This document shows, piece after piece, positions 18,164 to 25,583 of a DNA stretch of 31,792 nt; position 1 is the stretch's first letter; every line of letters starts with the position of its first letter. The notes beneath the pieces were generated by a model that saw only the letters and a program-made list of their open reading frames with translations, made no database searches and had not been told where the DNA came from. The stretch is from Lachnospiraceae bacterium UBA3820 (lineage in GTDB: Bacteria > Bacillota > Clostridia > Lachnospirales > Lachnospiraceae), in NCBI GenBank assembly GCA_002369325.1, contig DFDU01000098.1, positions 1 to 31,792 of the forward strand, read 5' to 3'. Position numbers and translations under genes: made by a program.

Positions 18164-18918
18164 AAATTGCGGTTGTAACAGGTGCTTCTTCGGGACTTGG
18201 AAGAGAATTTGTAAAACAGATATCAAAAAAATACAGAACTCTTGATGAAATTTGGGTTTTGGCAAGACGTGAGAATCGTTTAAGGGAACTTGCAAAAGAG
18301 ATTAAAAATGTAAAAATCCGCCCGATAGCATTTGATATCACGGACAAAAGAAGCTTGTTAAGATACAAGAATCTTTTGGAAAGCTTTAAGCCATCGGTAA
18401 GACTTCTTGTAAATGCGGCAGGCTACGGAATGATAGGTAAATTTAATGAATTATCCGAAAATGACAATATCGGTATGATTGATCTTAACTGTACGGCATT
18501 GACACGTATAACGGATATTACGATTCCTTATATGTCAAAAGGCGGCGCAAATATAATAAATCTTGCTTCCTCAGCGGCATTTTTGCCACAGCCGTCATTT
18601 GCCGTATATGCGGCATCAAAATCTTTTGTGTTAAGCCTTTCAAGAGCTCTTAATCAGGAACTTAAAAATAAAAAAATCAAGGTTACGGCAGTATGTCCGG
18701 GACCTGTTGATACTGAGTTTTTTGGTATTGCCGAAACCTATCATAATGTTAAGCTTTATAAAAAGATGATATTTGCAAAACCGGATAAGGTGGTTGCGCT
18801 TGCATTAAAGGATGCATTTCACGGAAAAACCGTATCCGTTTACGGAATCGGCATAAAGGGCTTTAGGATTTTATGCAAGTTTTTGCCTCATGATTTAATT
18901 ATAAGATTTATAAAATAG
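18160..18918 (+). CDS. Short-chain dehydrogenase/reductase (SDR) family NAD(P)-dependent oxidoreductase
   Basis: A 252-aa classical SDR. The cofactor loop is VTGASSGLGREF, the conserved NAAG appears in VNAAGYGMIGKF, and the catalytic pair is YAASK with a preceding Ser in INLASSAAFLP. The motif VCPGPVDTEF follows the active site as expected. The Arg residues after the first Rossmann strand (VLARRENRL) suggest NADPH preference. I start it at ATG 18160, since GGAGG at 18146-18150 is correctly spaced for it; an upstream in-frame ATG at 18145 overlaps that site. Its ATGA overlap with the methyltransferase gene implies coupling. The substrate cannot be told from sequence. Confidence 0.9.
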   Translation: MKIAVVTGASSGLGREFVKQISKKYRTLDEIWVLARRENRLRELAKEIKNVKIRPIAFDITDKRSLLRYKNLLESFKPSVRLLVNAAGYGMIGKFNELSENDNIGMIDLNCTALTRITDITIPYMSKGGANIINLASSAAFLPQPSFAVYAASKSFVLSLSRALNQELKNKKIKVTAVCPGPVDTEFFGIAETYHNVKLYKKMIFAKPDKVVALALKDAFHGKTVSVYGIGIKGFRILCKFLPHDLIIRFIK

Positions 18919-18930
18919 CGGAGATATAAG

Positions 18931-19509
18931 ATGTTTAATAAATATAAAAAAGGCGAATACGGATACATTGATTCGTACAAAAAAAGCAAGCTTATAATAA
19001 CGCTTGTTTTTGCGGCGATGATTTCGTTTATAATCATAACAATGCTTTTTATGTTCGGAACGACACAAAGAGTTATGGTTATATTTGCCATCCTTTTGGT
19101 GCTTCCGTTTTCAAAGTTTTTAATAGGATATTTAATGTGTGCAGCTTTCAATCCGCTTGATAAAAAATTGTATGAAAAGATATCCTCGCAAACAAAGGAT
19201 TGTCCCGGAAATCTTTTATATGATGTGGTTATTACATGCACCGAAGGTATGAAATTTTATCAATCCATGTATATTTGTAACAGCAGGATATATGCTTTTA
19301 TTACCGATAAAAAATTTTCGGACAATAAGAAAGATTATGAAAAATGGATAAAGGATTGTATTTCGGGAACAAAATTTTCTTACAGTATTAAATTGTTTGA
19401 TGATCTTGATGAATATATAAAAAAGGTCAATTCGGTTTCATCTGCAAATGATAAGGATGAAAAGATAGATAAACACATTGTTGAAAGAATTCTTGTGACC
19501 TGTGTTTAG
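18931..19509 (+). CDS. Hypothetical protein with two membrane segments
   Basis: A 192-aa protein that I do not recognise. It has a short basic N-terminus (FNKYKKGEYGYIDSYKKSK), two hydrophobic segments (about 20-43 and 47-72) and a ~120-residue polar domain rich in Lys and Asp. The short loop between the segments suggests a hairpin with both ends in the cytoplasm, so the soluble domain would be cytoplasmic. No enzyme motif, Cys pair or repeat is visible. It lies 12 bp after the SDR gene and 28 bp before the pseudouridine synthase gene, in the same direction, so it is almost certainly co-transcribed. A CGGAGA site precedes the ATG. Confidence 0.75.
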   Translation: MFNKYKKGEYGYIDSYKKSKLIITLVFAAMISFIIITMLFMFGTTQRVMVIFAILLVLPFSKFLIGYLMCAAFNPLDKKLYEKISSQTKDCPGNLLYDVVITCTEGMKFYQSMYICNSRIYAFITDKKFSDNKKDYEKWIKDCISGTKFSYSIKLFDDLDEYIKKVNSVSSANDKDEKIDKHIVERILVTCV

Positions 19510-19537
19510 GATACTGACTTATTGAAGGATATTAAAT

Positions 19538-20632
19538 ATGAGAGAAATTATAATCCGCAAAAATGAATCGGGTCAGAGGCTGAATAAATTTCTTATGAAA
19601 TATCTTAACAATGCACCGTCTTCCTTTGTTTATAAGATGTTGAGAAAGAAGAACATAAAGCTAAATGATAAAAAGGCTGACGGAAGTGAAACGGTTTTTG
19701 AAAATGATGTGGTTAAACTTTTTTTAAGCGACGAAACCATAGATAAATTTAAGAGTGAGGCTTTCGATAAAAAGGACAATACGTCCGGTTCTTATGAAAA
19801 AAGTGATCGTAAGATAAGGGCTTCTGACTTATATGTGACGGATGACAGTATTTTGTACAAAGATAATGATATGATTGCCGTTTACAAGCAGGCAGGTGTG
19901 CTTTCACAAAAAGCGGATAAAAACGATTATTCAATAAACGAGTCGGTAATTGATTATGCTTTATCAAACGGCTTGATAACGAAGGATGAGCTTGGTACAT
20001 TCAGGCCTTCCGTATGTAACAGGCTTGACAGAAACACATCGGGTATTATCTGGGCGGGTGTATCGCTTAAGGGTAGTAAGGAACTTACAAAGGCTTTCAA
20101 GGAAAGAAGCATTGATAAATATTATTATACGGTAGTTAAAGGTATTTTTAACAAAGAGCTTTTATGCGACGGTTATATAAGGCGTGATGAAAATACAAAT
20201 AAATCCGAAGTCATATCATCAAAAGAGTATAATAAGCTTGAGATAAGTCCTGATAATGAAATAAAAAATGATAATAAATTGATAAATGATATAAAATACA
20301 GTCGAATAAAAACAGCATTTTATCCACTGTCCGTATCAAAGAAAAAAGGATATTCATTGCTTAGGATTAAGCTTATTACCGGAAAGACTCACCAGATAAG
20401 GGCACATTTGGCAAGCCTTGATTTTCCTGTTGTCGGCGATGTGAAGTATGGTGACAGCAAAGTAAATGCCTATATGAAAAAAACATACGGATTAAAGTAC
20501 CATTTACTTCATGCAGGTGATTGTATCTGGAAAGAAAAGGATATTCGCATACATGCCGAAATACCTGATATATTTAGAAGAATTTGTGAGGGAGAAGGAC
20601 TTTTATGGCAACATGGAATTCCAGAGGACTAA
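19538..20632 (+). CDS. RluA-family RNA pseudouridine synthase (RluC-like)
   Basis: A 364-aa enzyme that converts uridines to pseudouridine in rRNA or tRNA. The N-terminal S4-like RNA-binding domain (about 1-60) contains RLNKFLMKYLNNAPSSFVYKML and KNIKLNDKKA. The catalytic motif is NRLDRNTSGIIWAG, with the Asp at about residue 164, and the KTHQIRAHLASLDFPVVGD motif is near the end. The residues between S4 and catalytic domains (about 70-100) are a charged linker, longer than in E. coli RluC. Within the catalytic domain, about 220-262 is a Lys/Asn/Asp-rich insertion. Family assignment is firm; the target uridine is not known. Its 3' end overlaps recU by 28 bp. Confidence 0.9.
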   Translation: MREIIIRKNESGQRLNKFLMKYLNNAPSSFVYKMLRKKNIKLNDKKADGSETVFENDVVKLFLSDETIDKFKSEAFDKKDNTSGSYEKSDRKIRASDLYVTDDSILYKDNDMIAVYKQAGVLSQKADKNDYSINESVIDYALSNGLITKDELGTFRPSVCNRLDRNTSGIIWAGVSLKGSKELTKAFKERSIDKYYYTVVKGIFNKELLCDGYIRRDENTNKSEVISSKEYNKLEISPDNEIKNDNKLINDIKYSRIKTAFYPLSVSKKKGYSLLRIKLITGKTHQIRAHLASLDFPVVGDVKYGDSKVNAYMKKTYGLKYHLLHAGDCIWKEKDIRIHAEIPDIFRRICEGEGLLWQHGIPED

Positions 20633-21141
20633 GAGGTTCAACCTTGGAAGAACTTATAAATTATGCAAATGAAACATACAGGGATAAGAGTCTCGGACTT
20701 GTTCAAAAGATTCCTACCCCCATAACGCCGGTTAAGGTTGATAAGGAAAACGGAAATATCAGCCTTGCGTATTTTGAAAAAGACTCTACGGTTGATTACA
20801 TAGGTGTGGTTCAGGGAGTTCCGATTTGTTTTGATGCAAAGGAATGCTCTACAGATACATTTCCATTAAGAAATATACATGAGCATCAGATAAAATTTAT
20901 GGAAGACTTTGAAAAACAACAGGGCATAAGTTTTTTGATTATCATGTTTTCAATGAGAAATGAGTTTTATTATATGAGATTTTCAGAACTTAAAGCTTAT
21001 CTGGACAGGGTAAAGGAAGGGCACGCTAAAAACTTTAAGTATGAGGAGCTTGATAAGGATTATTTTATTCCTTCCGAAGCGGGGGTTGTGGTTCATTACC
21101 TGCGCAAGCTAACGAAGGATTTGGAAGAAAGGCGGAAATAA
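20605..21141 (+). CDS. recU: Holliday junction resolvase RecU
   Basis: A 178-aa PD-(D/E)XK-type resolvase used by Firmicutes in place of RuvC. The N-terminus WNSRGLRGSTLEELINYAN, the catalytic core DSTVDYIGVVQGVPICFDAKEC (Asp and the Glu-x-Lys-type pair as D-A-K-E) and the downstream HEHQIKFMEDFEKQQGISFLIIMF are all characteristic of RecU. Length is a little below the ~200 aa of the B. subtilis protein. The gene starts inside the pseudouridine synthase gene (28-bp overlap, different frame), with GGGAGAAGGA before the ATG, and ends 3 bp before nadE. In B. subtilis RecU is next to a penicillin-binding protein gene; here that context is lost. Confidence 0.9.
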   Translation: MATWNSRGLRGSTLEELINYANETYRDKSLGLVQKIPTPITPVKVDKENGNISLAYFEKDSTVDYIGVVQGVPICFDAKECSTDTFPLRNIHEHQIKFMEDFEKQQGISFLIIMFSMRNEFYYMRFSELKAYLDRVKEGHAKNFKYEELDKDYFIPSEAGVVVHYLRKLTKDLEERRK

Positions 21142-21144
21142 ATT

Positions 21145-23124
21145 ATGTATGATTTTTATAAGACTGCTGCAGCGGTACCGGATCTTAAGGTGGCTGATGT
21201 AGTATATAACAAAAATAAAATCATAGAAAAAATTGATGAGGCATTTAAGAAAGGCGTTAATCTGGTTGCATTTCCGGAAATGGCGCTTACGGGCTATACC
21301 TGCGGTGATCTGTTTTTTCAAAAGAGTATGCAGGATAAATGCAAGTCCGCAGTTAAAGAACTTATAGCGGTTTCATCGATTCTTGATATGGTAATTATAT
21401 TCGGAGCCCCCCTTGTTATAAATCATCAAATGTATAATGCTGCATATGTGCTTTATAAGGGTAGCCTTAAGGGTATAAGTGTTAAGACATTTCTTCCGAA
21501 TTACAATGAATTCTATGAAAAAAGATGGTTTTCTTCGGCACTTGATCTTGATGTGAACGAGGTACCTTTATCAACAGTTGCCGAGATTGATGATATTAAG
21601 GAAGATTATATGGTTCCTGTTGGAAATGATATTGTTTATTCAGTAAATAATGATTTTAAGTTCGGTATAGAAATCTGTGAAGATATGTGGGCACCGGTAA
21701 CGCCATCTTCCTGGCTTGCCATGGCGGGAGCAGAGCTTATTGTAAATATTTCCGCAAGCAATGATCTTATCGGAAAAAGAGATTATCGTATAAATCTTAT
21801 TTCCAGTAAGTCTTCGGCACTTTTATGTGATTACTTGTATGTTTCTGCAGGAAGCGGCGAGTCAAGCACGGATCTTGTATTCTCAGGAAACAGTATAATT
21901 GCCGAGTATGGAAAGATTCTTAAGGAAAATAATGAGGTCGCTGATAATAATTATCTTTTGGTAGCAGATATAGACTTGGGACGTATACGTGCCGACAGAA
22001 TTAAGTCAAAAACCTACAAGGACACTTATCGTGTTTACGGAAATGATAAAAATATCAGAACAATTGATTTTAAATCGGCTGACAAATTCGGCTCTGATGC
22101 AAAGGATTATGAGGTAGACGCTCATCCGTTTATTCCTAATAATGACAGGAAACGTCTTGAAAGATGTAGGGCTATATTTGCTATGCAGGTAGGCGGTCTT
22201 GTCAAGAGACTCGGTGTAACCGGAAGTAAGATGGTTGTGGGAGTTTCGGGTGGCATGGATTCGACACTTACGCTTCTTGTATGTGCACAGGCTTTAAAGA
22301 AGATGGGAAAGCCAATGTCAGACCTTACCGGTATTACCATGCCTGCATTCGGTACTACAGACAGAACATATAATAATGCGGTTGTTCTTATGGAAACTCT
22401 TGGTATAACGGTTAAGGAGATTCCTATTAGGGAAGCCTGCATCGTTCATTATAAGGATATAGGACATGATACCGATATTAAGGATATTACTTATGAAAAT
22501 GTTCAGGCAAGAGAACGTACGCAGGTTCTTATGGATTACGCCAATAAAATCGGTGGAATCGTGGTGGGAACCGGCGATCTTTCGGAGCTTGCACTCGGCT
22601 GGTGCACATATAACGGTGATCAGATGAGTATGTACGGAGTTAATGCGAGCATTCCAAAGACATTGGTTAAGTGGATGATAGACAGTGTTATAGCTGAGGA
22701 CGTTTTTCCTGACAGCTCTGATGTTTTAAAGGATATCATCGATACACCTATCAGTCCTGAGCTTTTGCCTCCGGATGAAAACGGTAATATCTCACAAAAA
22801 ACGGAGGAGTCTGTAGGCCCTTATGAACTACATGACTTTTTCCTTTACTATATGATGAGATTCGGATATAGTCCTTCGAAGGTTTTCTTTCTTGCAAAGA
22901 AGGCTTTTTCAGGCATATATGAGCCTGAGATTATCCTTAAGTGGATGAGGATGTTTTATAAAAGATTCTTTTCACAGCAATTCAAACGAAGCTGTATGCC
23001 TGATGGTGTTAAGGTCGGTTCGGTTGCTCTTTCTCCGCGCGGAGACTGGCGCATGCCTTCCGATGCAAGTGCAGCCCTTTGGCTAAACGAAATCGACAAT
23101 ATAGACGTCAAGTTTGATGAGTAA
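21145..23124 (+). CDS. nadE: Glutamine-dependent NAD(+) synthetase
   Basis: A 659-aa two-domain enzyme that amidates deamido-NAD to NAD with glutamine as nitrogen donor. The N-terminal nitrilase-type glutaminase has its catalytic Glu45 (FPEMALTGY) and Cys178 (FGIEICEDMWAP). The C-terminal synthetase domain has the PP-loop GVSGGMDSTLTLL (about 365-377) and the signatures GTGDLSELALGWCTYNGDQMSMYGVN and GDWRMPSDAS. Length and order match the large bacterial/mycobacterial-type NadE and not the ammonia-only ~275-aa form. It is the last gene of the plus-strand run. The 326-bp repeat begins 4 bp after the stop, and no separate terminator can be seen. Confidence 0.95.
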   Translation: MYDFYKTAAAVPDLKVADVVYNKNKIIEKIDEAFKKGVNLVAFPEMALTGYTCGDLFFQKSMQDKCKSAVKELIAVSSILDMVIIFGAPLVINHQMYNAAYVLYKGSLKGISVKTFLPNYNEFYEKRWFSSALDLDVNEVPLSTVAEIDDIKEDYMVPVGNDIVYSVNNDFKFGIEICEDMWAPVTPSSWLAMAGAELIVNISASNDLIGKRDYRINLISSKSSALLCDYLYVSAGSGESSTDLVFSGNSIIAEYGKILKENNEVADNNYLLVADIDLGRIRADRIKSKTYKDTYRVYGNDKNIRTIDFKSADKFGSDAKDYEVDAHPFIPNNDRKRLERCRAIFAMQVGGLVKRLGVTGSKMVVGVSGGMDSTLTLLVCAQALKKMGKPMSDLTGITMPAFGTTDRTYNNAVVLMETLGITVKEIPIREACIVHYKDIGHDTDIKDITYENVQARERTQVLMDYANKIGGIVVGTGDLSELALGWCTYNGDQMSMYGVNASIPKTLVKWMIDSVIAEDVFPDSSDVLKDIIDTPISPELLPPDENGNISQKTEESVGPYELHDFFLYYMMRFGYSPSKVFFLAKKAFSGIYEPEIILKWMRMFYKRFFSQQFKRSCMPDGVKVGSVALSPRGDWRMPSDASAALWLNEIDNIDVKFDE

Positions 23125-23128
23125 TATG

Positions 23129-23454
23129 GGTCAGTTGACAGTACTGATATGCAAAATCTCCCTGCATTAGGGATACACGCATAGCACGTTCGCACTCATT
23201 GCAACAAGTAGGAGTACTAAGCTTATATATAGGCATTCTGCTAATGCACACCACTGACAACATAAATAAGACCGGTGGATTCCTTTTACATGAATGTAAG
23301 GACCCCACCGGTCTTATTTATATTCTCCCTGCTGCGCAAGGAGAATGGTTATATATTCGCTAAGTGCTCACATGTTTCAAAAGGCTAATGCTTTGCATCC
23401 CTAATGCAGGGAGGTTTTGCATACCGCCTGTTAACCGACACATGCTACGCATGT
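23129..23454 (+). repeat. 326-bp foldback repeat, copy A
   Basis: This sequence matches 24768-25092 in the same orientation. My hand alignment gives about 18 substitutions and one single-base indel, roughly 94% identity. The ends form an imperfect terminal inverted repeat: GGTCAGTTGACAG and CTGCATTAGGG near the left, CCCTAATGCAGG and CTGTTAACCGACA near the right. Inside are further stems, the strongest being AAGACCGGTGG paired with CCACCGGTCTT, and TTCTCC...GGAGAA. The whole element can therefore fold into a long branched hairpin. It begins 4 bp after nadE. Small open frames on both strands have no ribosome binding sites. It could be a MITE-like element or a structured RNA gene. Confidence 0.9.
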
Positions 23455-23758
23455 GATTTTTATTGGATAATTGTTATTGATTTATATTTTTATTTTTATA
23501 AAAGATATAACTTGCAAGTATTAAATAATCGTGCTAATATATCACAAAAGCATATTGGTTTCAATAAGAATTTTTTTTTAAAATGTTTATTTAAAAATTA
23601 TTAATTATTCAATCTATTTATCAAAGTATTATCTGAAATTTCAAGTGCTTTTATTTCCAAATAACTAAAAAAATAAAAGCAGGGGATTTCCGATACGATT
23701 TGATGACGTGGTTTATTCTTTATCTTGTTTGTTTTCTCCTGTGAGAAGGAGGGAGCTT
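23455..23758 (+). other. AT-rich leader region of the nuclease-like gene
   Basis: This 304-bp stretch lies between repeat copy A and the start codon at 23759. It is extremely AT-rich. The only clear structure is an 11-bp inverted repeat, TGCTTTTATTT (23646-23656) with AAATAAAAGCA (23671-23681), which is not followed by T residues, so it is not a normal terminator. A TTCTC-CTGT-GAGAA hairpin (within 23734-23749) lies directly upstream of the AAGGAGGG ribosome binding site. A promoter is probably here, but several -10-like hexamers exist and none can be chosen. Confidence 0.5.
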
Positions 23759-24742
23759 ATGAGACAAGATGAGTCAAAAGATTTAAAAAATCAAGCGACG
23801 AAAAAGAAAAAGAATCAATATCATCCGGCGTTTTGCGCTGCGATGGAACTGGAACTTCGAGAAGACAAGGAACATCTTACATTTGAAAAAGAGTATAATC
23901 TTAATACTAAACCGAACAGTATAGATTTTCTTGTTATCAATGTAAATGACAGCATCAAGGTTAAAAGTGATTTGGGTGCGATATTTAGGAAACACAACTT
24001 ATTTGAGTTTAAAAGTCCGAAAGATACGCTTGATTTTAAGGTGTATCAGCGTACTATGGGATATGCGTATCTGTATGCGGCATATGATGAAAATAGGATT
24101 TCGCCTGATGATGTGACAATATCATTTTTAAGAGACAGCTATCCGAGAAAGCTTATGAAATGGTTTGGTGAAAACGGATTTGATATAATAAGATTTAAAC
24201 CCGGGATATATCATATAAAAAGAGCGAATCATATGGATATGCAGATTATAGTAACGAAAGAGCTTGCTGATACATATGTATGGATAAATAAGCTGACATC
24301 GGGTCTTGAAAAGAAGGATTTGATAAAAATAAATGATGAGGCCGGAAAACTTGAAGATGAAAAGGATTTACTTAATGCTGAATCTGTTATAGACTTAAGT
24401 TATAAACTGAATGTAAGCGAAGATTATGTAAAGGAGATGAACGGAATGGGATATATAAGAGATGCTCTAAAGGACATGGCGCAGGATATGGCGCATGACA
24501 TGGCGCAGGATATGGCGCATGACATGGCGCAGGATATGGCGCAGGATATGGCACAGGATATGGCGCAGGACATGGCGCAGGACATGGCGCAGGACATGGC
24601 TAAGAAAGAAGTTGAAAAGAAAACAAAGGATTTAAATGAACAGTTAAGGAGTAAAGAAAAGGAAAATTCTAGGCTTAAAAAAGAAATAGAAGAACTGAAA
24701 GAACAGGTGTTAAAGCTTTCAAATAAAATAGCAATGCTTTAA
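23759..24742 (+). CDS. PD-(D/E)XK nuclease-like (Rpn/PDDEXK-transposase-like) protein with tandem DMAQ repeats
   Basis: A 327-aa protein. The N-terminal ~200 residues carry a PD-(D/E)XK-like core: Glu31 region (AMELELRED), Asp56 (SIDFLV), and Glu83-Phe-Lys85 (LFEFKSP), followed by a Gln/Tyr-rich helix (VYQRTMGYAYLYAAY). This fits the broad Rpn/'PD-(D/E)XK family transposase' group that is multicopy in Clostridia; exact family is inferred. Residues 239-282 are 11 tandem tetrapeptides (DMAQ or DMAH, ending DMAK), and the last 45 residues are a Lys/Glu coiled coil. I use ATG 23759 because AAGGAGGG is correctly placed for it, not the in-frame ATG at 23708 that would add 17 residues. The gene is bracketed by direct copies of a 326-bp repeat. 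Confidence 0.75.
   Translation: MRQDESKDLKNQATKKKKNQYHPAFCAAMELELREDKEHLTFEKEYNLNTKPNSIDFLVINVNDSIKVKSDLGAIFRKHNLFEFKSPKDTLDFKVYQRTMGYAYLYAAYDENRISPDDVTISFLRDSYPRKLMKWFGENGFDIIRFKPGIYHIKRANHMDMQIIVTKELADTYVWINKLTSGLEKKDLIKINDEAGKLEDEKDLLNAESVIDLSYKLNVSEDYVKEMNGMGYIRDALKDMAQDMAHDMAQDMAHDMAQDMAQDMAQDMAQDMAQDMAQDMAKKEVEKKTKDLNEQLRSKEKENSRLKKEIEELKEQVLKLSNKIAML
24430..24448 (+). promoter_or_regulatory. Internal Shine-Dalgarno and start codon inside the nuclease-like gene
   Basis: AAAGGAG at 24430-24436 is followed after 9 bases by an in-frame ATG at 24446. Translation from it would give MGYIRDAL and then the tandem repeats and coiled coil. The site is stronger than the average ribosome binding site in this window, but it also encodes Lys-Glu, so it could be chance. 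Confidence 0.45.
24446..24742 (+). CDS. Possible internally initiated 98-aa C-terminal protein (intragenic antitoxin-like)
   Basis: Initiation at ATG 24446 within the nuclease-like gene would yield a 98-residue protein in the same frame: 9 leading residues, 11 DMAQ/DMAH units and a charged coiled coil, with no catalytic residue. For E. coli Rpn nucleases, short proteins translated from inside the gene have been reported to block the full-length enzyme; the arrangement here is similar in layout. Support from sequence is the AAAGGAG site 9 bases upstream. Whether it is made is unknown. Confidence 0.35.
   Translation: MGYIRDALKDMAQDMAHDMAQDMAHDMAQDMAQDMAQDMAQDMAQDMAQDMAKKEVEKKTKDLNEQLRSKEKENSRLKKEIEELKEQVLKLSNKIAML
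24473..24604 (+). repeat. Coding minisatellite: 11 units of 12 bp
   Basis: Eleven near-identical 12-mers of the form GAYATGGCGCAK encode DMAQ or DMAH, the last one being GACATGGCTAAG (DMAK). Units differ only at a few bases (GAC/GAT, CAG/CAT, one GCA for GCG). Because 12 is a multiple of 3, slippage would change protein length without shifting the frame. Confidence 0.97.
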
Positions 24743-24767
24743 ATTGTTTGGTTTTATGGGTAGGATT

Positions 24768-25092
24768 GGTCGGTTGACAGTACTGATATACAAAACCTTC
24801 CTGCATTAGGGATACACGCATAGCACGTTCGCACTCATTGAAACAAGTAGGAGTACTAAGCTTATATATAGGCATTCTACTAATGCCTACCACTGACAAT
24901 ATAAATAAGGCCGGTGGGTTCCTTTTACATGAATGTAAGGACCCTACCGGCCTTATTTATATTCTCCTTGCTACGCAAGGAGAATGGTATATATTCGATA
25001 AGTGCTCACATGTTTCAAAAGGCTAATGCTTTGCATCCCTAATGCAGGGAGGCTTTGCATACCGCCTGTCAACCGACACATGCTACGCATGT
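24768..25092 (+). repeat. 325-bp foldback repeat, copy B
   Basis: Second copy of the element at 23129, direct orientation, starting 25 bp after the nuclease-like gene. Its terminal inverted repeat is cleaner than in copy A: TCGGTTGACAG at the left is exactly complementary to CTGTCAACCGA at the right. The internal stem is AAGGCCGGT with ACCGGCCTT, and TTCTCCTTGC-TAC-GCAAGGAGAA forms a perfect 10-bp hairpin. Copy B has one base less than A (GGTATATA versus GGTTATATA). It lies downstream of a gene, as copy A does. Confidence 0.9.
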
Positions 25093-25176
25093 AAAATCTA
25101 TTAGCTAATCCATTTCACTTGTTTTTAATCTGAAATTTTTATTTTTGATTTTTATTTTCTGCATCAAGAAAAATAT

Positions 25177-25212
25177 AAAACTCCTTACCGATGAGATGGT
25201 AGGGAGTTTTTG
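25177..25212 (+). terminator. Terminator-like hairpin after the nuclease/repeat unit
   Basis: AAAACTCCTTACC (25177-25189) pairs with GGTAGGGAGTTTT (25198-25210) as a 13-bp stem with one G-T pair and an 8-base loop, with T residues at its 3' side and A residues at its 5' side. It could end transcripts from either direction: the plus-strand nuclease/repeat unit or the minus-strand transposase remnant. The remaining DNA between copy B and the transposase remnant (25093-25328) shows nothing else. Confidence 0.6.
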
Positions 25213-25328
25213 GCTATTCCTCAGGAAATTGGCTTTTTTTATTGCTGACACCGGAGATATAGTCCATGGAAACGATTTACAAAAGAAAAATATCAAATGT
25301 GTTTAGGAAAAGGCTCTTACTACATAAA

Positions 25329-25583
25329 TTATATTTCTAGATCAAGTTTTGATTCTTCAGTATGCGCATTAGGATGTTTGGTGTGTGGTCTATGAGACTT
25401 ATCAATTAATGAGTCTTTATAGCCATCAAACTTTTTATTACAGCGCATAAGGGAAGATTTTGAAATTTGGTAACGTCGACAAACGAAAGCAACATTGTAA
25501 CCTGAACGATAAAGTTTAACGGCGTGATATTTTGTTGAAAGTTCATGTGGCAAATATCGTTGTGAGTATGTTATAGTATTCAT
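25329..25583 (-). pseudogene. Truncated IS481-type transposase (N-terminal helix-turn-helix only)
   Basis: An 84-residue remnant with the start MNTITYSQRYLPHELSTKYHA, a helix-turn-helix (GYNVAFVCRRYQISKSSLMRCNKKF) and the SHRPHTKHPNAHTEE linker of IS481/IS3-like transposases, which normally run to about 300 or more residues with a DDE domain. After HTEE the frame departs from the family pattern. A +1 shift gives EEQNLI-stop-KYN, so a frameshift and a stop are both present, and no catalytic domain is found in the next 230 bp. It reads away from the giant surface-protein gene. The Trp usually found after LMR is a Cys here, another sign of decay. Confidence 0.8.

Noticed and set aside
23108..23308. 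Minus-strand frames in both repeats containing MPIYKLSTPTC and ECERAMRVSLMQ
   Set aside because: The similarity between copies follows from the repeat itself. No ribosome binding site, no conserved start, and it runs through the terminal inverted repeats.
23708..23758. Longer N-terminus for the nuclease-like protein (MVYSLSCLF...)
   Set aside because: No ribosome binding site before 23708, while AAGGAGGG directly precedes the ATG at 23759; the extra residues would be the translated leader.
24838..25026. 62-residue open frame on the plus strand inside repeat B (MKQVGVLSLYIG...), with a similar frame in copy A
   Set aside because: No ribosome binding site; the frame in copy A ends early because of the single-base indel, so reading is not kept. 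The DNA is better explained by its folded structure.
23129..25092. Integron cassette array (gene plus attC-like site)
   Set aside because: The layout is reminiscent, but the repeat ends do not fit the RYYYAAC / GTTRRRY core sites in the right order, and no tyrosine integrase is in the window.
23129..25092. CRISPR array or REP/RAYT system
   Set aside because: Only two long copies about 1.6 kb apart with a gene between them; no short regularly spaced repeats, no Cas gene and no HUH-type REP transposase.
25105..25296. 63-residue minus-strand frame between repeat B and the IS remnant
   Set aside because: It reads through the terminator-like hairpin, has a Phe/Lys-rich low-complexity composition, no ribosome binding site, and no match to the missing transposase part.
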